Shown here piece by piece: positions 1-6,164 of a stretch of 7,503 nt of DNA (its first letter is position 1; every line of letters starts with the position of its first letter). The DNA is from Clostridiales bacterium (lineage in GTDB: Bacteria > Bacillota > Clostridia > Christensenellales > CAG-138). The notes below the pieces were generated by a model. The model saw only the letters and a list, made by a program, of their open reading frames with translations, did not search any database and was not told the DNA's origin. The translations under genes and the position numbers were made by a program. The DNA is taken from positions 1 through 7,503 of the forward strand of contig SFEL01000036.1 in the NCBI GenBank assembly GCA_004557245.1. The letters run 5' to 3'.

Positions 1-2101
1 GCAGCTTACCTTTGTCAACCGGAAAACCGACCGGGAGCAGCTTGCACAGAGTTTTGAGATTCCGCTTTGCGGCGACGGATTAGACCATATCCGGCAGGAA
101 AATACGGGGATTCTGAAACGTCAGCTTGAACGGGGCAATAACGGAAACGTCAAGACCAAGTATCTGACCTATACCATTGAGGCCGACAATCTGAAAGCAG
201 CGCGGGCGCGGCTTACCCGCATTGAAACCGACCTGCTGGGCTACTTCAAGGTGATGGGCGCTGCAGCCCGGGCATTGGACGGCAAAGATCGGCTGGAAGT
301 GCTGCACGGTATCATGCACCCGGATGGCGAGCGGTTTTCCTTTGACTGGAACTGGCTTGCTCCAAGCGGGCTGTCCACCAAAGACTTTATCGCTCCGTCC
401 TCATTTGCTTTTAAGAACAGCCGGATGTTCCAGATGGGCGGAAAGCTGTGTGCAGCCAGCTTCCTGCAAATTATCACGCCGGAGCTGAACGATCATGTAC
501 TGACGGACTTTCTGGATACCGATTCGGGCATTGTTGTCAATCTCCATGTGCAGGCGCTGGATCAGTCGGAAGCCGTCAAAATGATCAAGCGCAAGATTAC
601 CGATCTCGACGCCATGAAGATACAGGAACAGAAAAAAGCTGTCCGGGACGGCTACGATATGGACATACTTCCCTCTGACCTTGCGACCTACGGCGGCGAA
701 GCGAAAAAGCTCTTAAACGAACTGCAAAGCCGCAATGAGCGTTATTTCATGATCACTTTCCTTGTGCTGAACTATGGCGATACCAGGCGCAAGCTGGAAA
801 ATGACGTGTTCCGCGCCGCAGGAGTGGCGCAGAAATACAACTGCCAGCTTGCCCGTCTGGACTTCCAACAGGAACAGGGACTTGTATCGTCCCTGCCGCT
901 GGGGGTGAGCCAGATCAAAATCACACGGGGAATGACGACCTCTGCCGTCGCGATTATCGTTCCCTTTGTGACACAGGAGCTGTTCATGGGCGGCGACGCC
1001 TTTTATTACGGTCTGAACGCCAAATCCGGCAACATGATCATGCTGGATCGCAAGAATGCCCGTTCTCCCAACGGGCTGGTATTCGGTACACCCGGCGGGG
1101 GCAAGTCCTTTTCCTGTAAGCGCGAGATGGTAAGCGTGATTCTGAAAACCGGCGACCATGTGATCGTGTGCGACCCAGAGGGCGAATATGCGCCGCTGGT
1201 GAAGCTGCTCCGCGGGCAGATTATCCGGCTGTCACCCACCAGCACCGACTATGTGAACCCGCTGGACATCAATCTGAATTATTCCGAGGACGAAAACCCG
1301 CTGGCGCTGAAATCCGACTTTGTACTGTCTTTTTGTGAGCTGATTATGGGCGGCAAGGCCGGACTGGAAGCCATTGAAAGAACGGTAATTGATCGGGCGG
1401 TACAGCGGATCTACCAGCCTTACTTTGCTGACCCATGCCCGGAGAATATGCCGATCCTGTCCGACCTGCACGACGCGCTGACGGCGCAGCATTTACCGGA
1501 AGCTGACCGGGTAGCGCAGGCGCTTGACCTGTATGTATCGGGATCCCTTAACTTCTTCAACCACAGAACGACGGTAGACATCAACAACCGCTTTGTCTGC
1601 TATGACATTAAGGAACTGCCGAAGAATCTGAAAAAGCCGGGGATGCTGATTATTCAGGATCAGGTATGGAACCGTGTTACACTCAACCGCAACGCAGGCG
1701 TTTCCACATGGTATTATGCCGACGAGTTCCATTTGCTTCTGAAAGAACCGCAGACCGCAGCCTATTCCGCAGAGATATGGAAGCGTTTCAGAAAATGGGG
1801 CGGCGTGCCGACGGGCGCGACCCAGAACGTCAAGGATCTTTTATCTTCACCGGAAATTGAAAACATCCTTGAAAACTCTGACTATATCTGTATGCTCAAC
1901 CAAGCGGCAGGCGACCGCAAAATCCTTGCGGAGCGGCTGAACATTTCATCGGAGCAGCTTAAATATGTTACCAACTCCGCGCCGGGCGAAGGTCTTTTGT
2001 TCTTTGAAAACGTGATACTGCCTTTCGTGGATCACTTTCCCAAGGACACCGAGCTTTACCGTATCATGTCCACCAAGCCAAGTGAGGTGAACGGACAATG
2101 A
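1..2101 (+). CDS. VirB4/TraE-family conjugation ATPase, 5'-partial (C-terminal 699 residues)
   Basis: This is the ATPase that energises a Gram-positive type IV secretion channel at the inner face of the membrane. The reading frame is open from base 2 and runs to TGA at 2099-2101; the first internal ATG, at 248-250 or 251-253, is not a plausible start because 82 coding codons of family-like sequence precede it. A Walker A motif GTPGGGKS lies at visible residues 362-369 (from base 1085), followed by a CDPEGEY segment. A Walker B-like WYYADEFH lies at 570-577 (from base 1709), with the catalytic DE at 574-575. A conserved GATQNVKDLL segment starts near residue 605. The N-terminal part, with an NERYF segment before the nucleotide-binding domain, resembles the CagE/TrbE/VirB domain. 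VirB4 proteins of this group are usually near 800 residues, so roughly 100 are missing at the left edge. The stop overlaps the next gene by four bases. VirB4 is preferred over VirD4 because of the motif set and the neighbours. Confidence 0.95.
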   Translation, partial: QLTFVNRKTDREQLAQSFEIPLCGDGLDHIRQENTGILKRQLERGNNGNVKTKYLTYTIEADNLKAARARLTRIETDLLGYFKVMGAAARALDGKDRLEVLHGIMHPDGERFSFDWNWLAPSGLSTKDFIAPSSFAFKNSRMFQMGGKLCAASFLQIITPELNDHVLTDFLDTDSGIVVNLHVQALDQSEAVKMIKRKITDLDAMKIQEQKKAVRDGYDMDILPSDLATYGGEAKKLLNELQSRNERYFMITFLVLNYGDTRRKLENDVFRAAGVAQKYNCQLARLDFQQEQGLVSSLPLGVSQIKITRGMTTSAVAIIVPFVTQELFMGGDAFYYGLNAKSGNMIMLDRKNARSPNGLVFGTPGGGKSFSCKREMVSVILKTGDHVIVCDPEGEYAPLVKLLRGQIIRLSPTSTDYVNPLDINLNYSEDENPLALKSDFVLSFCELIMGGKAGLEAIERTVIDRAVQRIYQPYFADPCPENMPILSDLHDALTAQHLPEADRVAQALDLYVSGSLNFFNHRTTVDINNRFVCYDIKELPKNLKKPGMLIIQDQVWNRVTLNRNAGVSTWYYADEFHLLLKEPQTAAYSAEIWKRFRKWGGVPTGATQNVKDLLSSPEIENILENSDYICMLNQAAGDRKILAERLNISSEQLKYVTNSAPGEGLLFFENVILPFVDHFPKDTELYRIMSTKPSEVNGQ
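2084..2090 (+). promoter_or_regulatory. Shine-Dalgarno of the methyltransferase gene, inside the VirB4 coding end
   Basis: GAGGTGA lies seven bases before the ATG at 2098. It is embedded in the last codons of the VirB4 gene and the two frames overlap as ATGA. This supports the chosen start and suggests translational coupling. Confidence 0.75.
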
Positions 2102-3051
2102 GCCTGCCCATTGACACCATCCTTTGCGGCGATTGCCTGTCTGTGCTGAAAACCCTGCCGGATGACAGCATCCATTGCTGCGTGACTTCGCCGCCGTATT
2201 ATGGCTTGCGTGATTACGGCATGGACGCGCAGATCGGGCGTGAGGACACACCGGAGGAATACATAGCACGGCTGACGGCGGTATTCCGTGAAGTAATGCG
2301 TGTGCTGCGCCCGGATGGGACACTCTGGCTGAATATTGCGGACAGCTATTGCGGCACGTCCGGTAAGGGTACTGCCCGGGATCCCAAATATCCGAATGGG
2401 CGCAACGGGCAGATTGTTTCCCTGTCCCGCATGGTACAGGGCTGCAAGCCAAAGGACATGATCGGAATCCCGTGGATGTTGGCGTTCTCCCTGCGCGGTG
2501 CAGGCTGGTATCTGCGCAACGACATTATCTGGGCAAAAGGAAATCCCATGCCGGAAAGTATCAAAGACCGGTGTACCCGCAGCCATGAACACATTTTTCT
2601 GTTTTCCAAAAGCAAACGGTATTTCTACGACTGGCAGGCCATAGCCGAGCCGATCGCGCCCACAACTGCCCTGCGCAAGAAAAACGGGCGCGGCGTGGGC
2701 AAGTATTCTTCTCCCGTTCCCGGTCAGCCGCAAACCCAAAATATTAACAAGCCCAGAGAAAAAGGCAGCATAACCGACGAAATGATTTCGCCCGTCCGGG
2801 CTAAGCGCGACGTGTGGTTTATCAACACCGTGCCGTACAAGGGCGGGCATTTTGCTGCCTATCCGCCAAAGCTGGCAGAAAACTGCATACTGGCAGGATG
2901 TCCGGCAGGCGGGGTTGTCCTTGACCCATTCATGGGCAGCGGTACGACGGGGCTTGCGGCAAAACGGCACGGACGGCACTACATCGGCATTGAACTGAAC
3001 ACTGCGTTTTGCTCCCTTGCAAGGGACCGGATCGGAGGTGATACCACTTGA
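2098..3051 (+). CDS. Beta-class DNA methyltransferase (N4-cytosine or N6-adenine type), apparently without a partner nuclease
   Basis: This protein transfers a methyl group from S-adenosylmethionine to an exocyclic amino group in DNA. At 317 residues it has the circularly permuted order of the beta class. The catalytic motif IV, TSPPYYGLRDYG, is near the N-terminus (residues 30-41) and the cofactor-binding motif DPFMGSGTTG near the C-terminus (276-285), followed by YIGIEL (295-300) with the ribose-contacting acidic residue. A segment IIWAKGNPMPESIKDR (143-158) and the following HEHIFLFSK are typical of the N6_N4_Mtase family (PF01555 type). The SPPY form is more common in N4-cytosine enzymes but also occurs in adenine enzymes, so the methylated base is not decided. 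Residues about 170-260 would hold the target recognition region. The start is ATG 2098, overlapping the VirB4 stop, and its own stop overlaps the next start. No restriction endonuclease is seen in the window, so it may act alone, for example to protect transferred DNA. The recognition sequence cannot be read from the protein. Confidence 0.93.
   Translation: MSLPIDTILCGDCLSVLKTLPDDSIHCCVTSPPYYGLRDYGMDAQIGREDTPEEYIARLTAVFREVMRVLRPDGTLWLNIADSYCGTSGKGTARDPKYPNGRNGQIVSLSRMVQGCKPKDMIGIPWMLAFSLRGAGWYLRNDIIWAKGNPMPESIKDRCTRSHEHIFLFSKSKRYFYDWQAIAEPIAPTTALRKKNGRGVGKYSSPVPGQPQTQNINKPREKGSITDEMISPVRAKRDVWFINTVPYKGGHFAAYPPKLAENCILAGCPAGGVVLDPFMGSGTTGLAAKRHGRHYIGIELNTAFCSLARDRIGGDTT
3034..3040 (+). promoter_or_regulatory. 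Shine-Dalgarno that fixes the TTG start of the NlpC/P60 gene
   Basis: GGAGGTG lies seven bases before TTG 3048-3050, inside the end of the methyltransferase gene, and the TTG overlaps that gene's stop as TTGA. The next in-frame ATG (3090) has no comparable site upstream. This decides in favour of the TTG start. Confidence 0.8.
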
Positions 3052-5096
3052 AAGACCCATTAAAACCCCGGGATAAAATTACCCAGCACATGACCCGTGA
3101 CGGGCTGGTGCGGGAAAATCAGACGACGGGCGAAGTACAGAGCGTTTCCGGCAGGGATGCGGAACAAAATCTTTCCCCTGCGGCGCAGGAGGATCTTCCG
3201 GTTTCTGCGGGCGGCACAGAGGAAAAGACACTGAACCGCGCTGTATCTGAGCATGACGCTCATGCCGCAAGAAAACGAATCCGAAAAGCAAACAGCAAGA
3301 TCCGTGAGGGCGAAGCTGTCCGGCAGCGCCCCGGCTCCCGGCTGCAATTCACCGACGAGGAACGCGGCGATCCGGCATTGCAAAAGTATATCCGCAAATC
3401 CGAAACACGGGCAGATAAGCTGGACGCTGCGCGGGAAGCTATACCGAAAAAAAGTGTTTTACACAAAAAGCGTGTTTTCGACGAGGCAACCGGAACGGCG
3501 CATACCAAGCTGCGCTTTGATAAGGTGGATAAACCTGCCCCAAAGATCAAATCCAATCCGGCAGGCCGACCCGTGCGGGAGGCAGCAATGCTTATCCATG
3601 GGAAAATTCACGAGGTTGAGAATGAAAACGTCGGTGTGGAAAGCGGACATAAGGGCGAGGAACTTGCCGAGCGCGGCGCTGGCAGTGCATACCGCTATGC
3701 AAAACGCCGTCATAAGCTGAAACCTTACCGGGCAGCGGCAAAAGCCGAGCAAAAAGCGGTCAAAGCCAATGCGGAATATCTGTATCAAAAGGCATTGCAT
3801 GACAATCCGGCGCTTCTTTCCGGCAATCCTCTCAACCAGTTTTTCCAGAAACAGCGGTTAAAGCGAGAATACGCCAAGGCAGCAAGAGCGGCAAAAACGG
3901 CAGGCAGTACAGCGCAGAAAACCGCGCAGACCACCAAAAAGACCGCCGAAGCGTCCGCGAAAGCGGCAAAGCGTGTTGCCGAGGAAGCAAAGAAAACGGC
4001 TGCATTTGCAGCGCGGCACTGGAAAGGCTGCCTGATTGTCCTTGCAGGTTTCCTCCTTATTGTACTGCTGATCGGCGGGCTGCAATCCTGCTCCATTCTC
4101 TTTTCCGGTGCGGGCGGCGGTGTCGCAGCATCTTCCTACCAATCGGAGGACGCGGATATTCTTGCTGCCGAAGCTGCCTACTGTGAACTGGAAGCAGAGC
4201 TGCAAAGGTATCTGGACACCTACGAAAGCACCCATGACTACGACGAATACCACTATGACCTTGACGAGATCGAGCATGACCCTTATGTACTGATCTCGAT
4301 TCTCTCTGCGCTCCATGAGGGCGCATGGACGGCTGACGAGGTACAGGCAACACTGCAAATGCTCTTTGAGAAGCAATATATCCTGACCGAAACCGTTACA
4401 AGGGAGGTACGCTACCGCACGGAAACGAGAACGGGGACGCGGACTGTGACCGATCCCGAAACAGGCGAAACCAGCACGGAAACCTACGAATACACCGTCC
4501 AAGTTCCCTATGACTATTACATCTGCCATGTGTCACTTGAAAACTTCGACCTTTCCCATGTTCCCGTGTACATCATGGGCGAGGAAACTTTGAGCAAATA
4601 TGCCCTGTATATGTCCGTGCTGGGCAACCGACCGGATCTGTTCGGCAACTCTGAATATATAAGCAGGTATATAACAAACCGGCCTGCAGGTTATGAAATT
4701 CCCGCATCGGCGCTGGAAGATGAAACCTTTGCCACGCTGATTGCCGAGGCGGAGAAATATATCGGGTATCCGTATGTCTGGGGCGGCAGCAATCCAAATA
4801 CCTCTTTTGACTGTTCCGGCTTTGTATCATGGGTGTTGACCAACAGCGGCGTATGCAATACCGGGCGTTTGGGTGCGCAGGGGCTATATAACATCTCTGC
4901 CCCTGTTTCCAATCCCCAGCCGGGCGATCTGGTGTTTTTTACGGGAACCTATGACACACCGGGCGTTTCTCATGTGGGTATTTATGTGGGCAATTCCATG
5001 ATGCTGCACTGCGGGGATCCGATTTCGTATTCCAATCTGAACAGCAGCTATTGGCAGTCCCATTTCTACGCCTACGCCAGACCGCCTTATAACTAA
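3048..5096 (+). CDS. Membrane-anchored NlpC/P60 peptidoglycan hydrolase of the conjugation apparatus (CD1108-like)
   Basis: This 682-residue protein probably cleaves cell-wall peptides so that the transfer channel can cross the peptidoglycan. Residues 1-325 are basic and largely hydrophilic, ending in an Ala/Lys/Thr-rich helical stretch (about 276-325). One hydrophobic segment, residues 327-346 (CLIVLAGFLLIVLLIGG core), is the only clear membrane span. The charge pattern places the N-terminal half inside and the rest outside. The outer part has an acidic Tyr/Asp-rich segment (389-413), then the HEGAWTADEV region, then a Thr/Glu/Arg-rich probable beta hairpin (446-495). The NlpC/P60 domain occupies about 565-682: YPYVWGG, catalytic Cys589 in FDCSGF, His642 in SHVGIYVG and a third likely triad residue His654 in MMLHCG, with PGDLVFF between. 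The start is TTG with a strong ribosome site. It plays the role of Tn916 Orf14, but I see no obvious lysozyme-like domain. The hydrolase domain is firm; functions of the other regions are inferred. Confidence 0.93.
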   Translation: MKDPLKPRDKITQHMTRDGLVRENQTTGEVQSVSGRDAEQNLSPAAQEDLPVSAGGTEEKTLNRAVSEHDAHAARKRIRKANSKIREGEAVRQRPGSRLQFTDEERGDPALQKYIRKSETRADKLDAAREAIPKKSVLHKKRVFDEATGTAHTKLRFDKVDKPAPKIKSNPAGRPVREAAMLIHGKIHEVENENVGVESGHKGEELAERGAGSAYRYAKRRHKLKPYRAAAKAEQKAVKANAEYLYQKALHDNPALLSGNPLNQFFQKQRLKREYAKAARAAKTAGSTAQKTAQTTKKTAEASAKAAKRVAEEAKKTAAFAARHWKGCLIVLAGFLLIVLLIGGLQSCSILFSGAGGGVAASSYQSEDADILAAEAAYCELEAELQRYLDTYESTHDYDEYHYDLDEIEHDPYVLISILSALHEGAWTADEVQATLQMLFEKQYILTETVTREVRYRTETRTGTRTVTDPETGETSTETYEYTVQVPYDYYICHVSLENFDLSHVPVYIMGEETLSKYALYMSVLGNRPDLFGNSEYISRYITNRPAGYEIPASALEDETFATLIAEAEKYIGYPYVWGGSNPNTSFDCSGFVSWVLTNSGVCNTGRLGAQGLYNISAPVSNPQPGDLVFFTGTYDTPGVSHVGIYVGNSMMLHCGDPISYSNLNSSYWQSHFYAYARPPYN

Positions 5097-5108
5097 TCTG
5101 AAAATCGA

Positions 5109-5114
5109 AAGGAG
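5109..5114 (+). promoter_or_regulatory. Shine-Dalgarno of the DUF4315-like gene
   Basis: AAGGAG lies eight bases before ATG 5123, in the 26-base gap that is the only non-coding stretch in the window. The gap holds no hairpin followed by a T run, so I see no terminator, and it is too short for a convincing promoter. Confidence 0.75.
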
Positions 5115-5122
5115 TAAACATT

Positions 5123-5380
5123 ATGGCACTTACTAAGCTGGAACGTATCGAACGGGAGATTGAAAAGACCCGTAGCAAAATTACCGAGTATCAAAACAAG
5201 CTCAAAGAGCTGGAAGCCCAGCGCACCGAACAGGAAAACTTTGAGATTGTGGGCATTGTGCGCTCCATGTGCATGACCCGCGACGAACTGATGAACTTTC
5301 TGCGCAGCGGCGGCAACGATGCGCCGCCTGCGGAAAATGTCTATCACGAACAGGAGGATATGACCAATGACGAGGAATAA
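5123..5380 (+). CDS. Small coiled-coil protein, DUF4315-like
   Basis: This 85-residue protein has no known biochemical role. Residues about 3-38 are strongly charged with leucine/isoleucine spacing expected of a coiled coil (LERIEREIEKTRSKI, then KLKELEAQR). A second amphipathic helix follows (about 40-62, IVGIVRSMCMTRDELMNFL), suggesting a helical hairpin, and the tail is acidic and probably disordered. There is no signal peptide or membrane segment, so it should be cytoplasmic. Size, sequence style and its place directly before a DUF4366-type gene fit DUF4315, a family found almost only in conjugative elements of Firmicutes; this is recognition from memory. Its end overlaps the next gene by 14 bases, which suggests the two products are made together and may act together, perhaps as an adaptor for the secretion machinery. 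Confidence 0.85.
   Translation: MALTKLERIEREIEKTRSKITEYQNKLKELEAQRTEQENFEIVGIVRSMCMTRDELMNFLRSGGNDAPPAENVYHEQEDMTNDEE
5352..5357 (+). promoter_or_regulatory. Shine-Dalgarno of the DUF4366-like gene, inside DUF4315 coding sequence
   Basis: AGGAGG lies nine bases before ATG 5367. A nearer ATG at 5360 is only two bases away and is in the DUF4315 frame, leading to a stop after six codons, so 5367 is the real start. Confidence 0.75.
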
Positions 5381-6164
5381 AGGAAAGCTGCGTACTGTTA
5401 TCGTGCTGCTTGCCGCCGTGCTTTGCATGACGGCTTTTTCTACGGTTGCCTATGCAGGCGGCGGCGATTACTACGACAGTGAGCTGCCGCCGGAAAGCAC
5501 TGCAACGGAAGAAACGGAACCTGCTGCTTCCGAGCCGTCCCCGGACGTGGAACCGGGGACGCCTTTTACGGAGGACGGGATCGCGCTGACCCGAGATCTG
5601 CTTTTTGATAAGGCAACCAACAAGCAGTTTATTACGGTGGAAACCCGAAGCGGACATACTCTGTATATCATCATTGATTATGATAAGCCCGCCGACGAGG
5701 ACGGCGAACAGTATCACACCTATTTCCTCAACCCCGTGGACGAAGCCGATCTTTTGGCACTATTGGAGGACGAGGGCGGGAACAGCCCTATTACCTGTAG
5801 CTGCACCGAAAAATGCAGCGCAGGCAAGGTTAATACAGCCTGCCCCATTTGCAGCACCAATATGAGCGAGTGCGCCGGAAAAGAAGCTGCCCCTGCCGAT
5901 CCGGAACCGACCGAGCCAACCGAAGAACCGAAGAAAAGCAATGTGGGCGGTATCCTTGCGATTGTCTTAATACTTGCGTTGGGCGGCGGCGCTGCTGTGT
6001 GGTACTTCAAGTTCCGCAAACCGAAAGCCGATACCAAAGGCAGCACCGAGCTGGATGAGTTCGATTTTGACGAGGATGACGAGGAAGAAACCGACAATTA
6101 CGGTGATTATGGGGCTGACGGCAATGTGCCGTTGCAGACCGATGAACAGGAGGACAACGAATGA
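5367..6164 (+). CDS. Secreted, C-terminally anchored membrane protein, DUF4366-like (CD1107-like)
   Basis: This 265-residue protein is of unknown function and looks like a type I membrane protein. Residues 1-30 form a signal peptide: positive start (TRNKGKLR), hydrophobic core 11-24, and a probable signal peptidase I site after AYA (residue 30). A low-complexity Pro/Glu/Ser/Thr linker follows, then a compact region (about 63-140) with VETRSGHTLYIIIDYDK and QYHTYFLNPVDEADLLALL, the recognisable DUF4366-like core. Next is a six-cysteine segment (Cys144, 146, 150, 159, 162, 169), a Pro/Glu/Thr-rich linker, and a membrane span at about 194-214 followed by KFRKPK as stop-transfer. The cytoplasmic tail is very acidic. 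The core and cysteines should therefore sit outside the membrane. The gene overlaps DUF4315 by 14 bases and the topoisomerase gene as ATGA. Position in the operon suggests a surface or channel accessory role in mating; that is inference. Confidence 0.88.
   Translation: MTRNKGKLRTVIVLLAAVLCMTAFSTVAYAGGGDYYDSELPPESTATEETEPAASEPSPDVEPGTPFTEDGIALTRDLLFDKATNKQFITVETRSGHTLYIIIDYDKPADEDGEQYHTYFLNPVDEADLLALLEDEGGNSPITCSCTEKCSAGKVNTACPICSTNMSECAGKEAAPADPEPTEPTEEPKKSNVGGILAIVLILALGGGAAVWYFKFRKPKADTKGSTELDEFDFDEDDEEETDNYGDYGADGNVPLQTDEQEDNE
6148..6153 (+). promoter_or_regulatory. Shine-Dalgarno of the topoisomerase III gene, inside DUF4366-like coding sequence
   Basis: AGGAGG lies seven bases before ATG 6161, which overlaps the preceding stop as ATGA. 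It supports the topB start, which also places the first beta strand and the EKPS motif at the expected distance from the N-terminus. Confidence 0.78.

Noticed and set aside
251..2101. A 616-residue gene starting at ATG 251.
   Set aside because: The same frame is open back to base 2 with coherent VirB4-like protein sequence, and there is no ribosome binding site before 251. The gene starts outside the window.
2056..3060. A 334-residue open frame on the minus strand opposite the methyltransferase.
   Set aside because: Its residues show no recognisable motif. It mirrors a gene with full catalytic motifs, and long antisense frames are common in GC-rich coding DNA.
3253..3720. A 155-residue plus-strand frame inside the hydrolase gene.
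   Set aside because: Out-of-frame shadow of the basic N-terminal region; no frameshift is needed because the main frame is intact from 3048 to 5096.
4083..4094. A lipobox-like LQSC after the membrane span of the hydrolase (Cys348).
   Set aside because: Gln at the -2 position does not fit, and the segment lies after more than 320 residues rather than at an N-terminal signal peptide.
3858..4529. A 223-residue minus-strand open frame under the hydrolase gene.
   Set aside because: Rich in Cys, Phe and Arg in a pattern typical of reverse-complemented Ala/Lys/Glu codons; no domain and no ribosome binding site evident. Same judgement for minus-strand frames at 5202-5717 and 6107-6706.
5097..5122. 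Possible promoter or terminator in the only intergenic gap.
   Set aside because: It is 26 bases long, holds a Shine-Dalgarno, and shows no hairpin with a T tract and no recognisable promoter boxes.
5397..5426. Possible lipoprotein signal at Cys20 of the DUF4366-like protein.
   Set aside because: The preceding residues AVL do not fit a lipobox, while a good signal peptidase I site (AYA) follows at residue 30.
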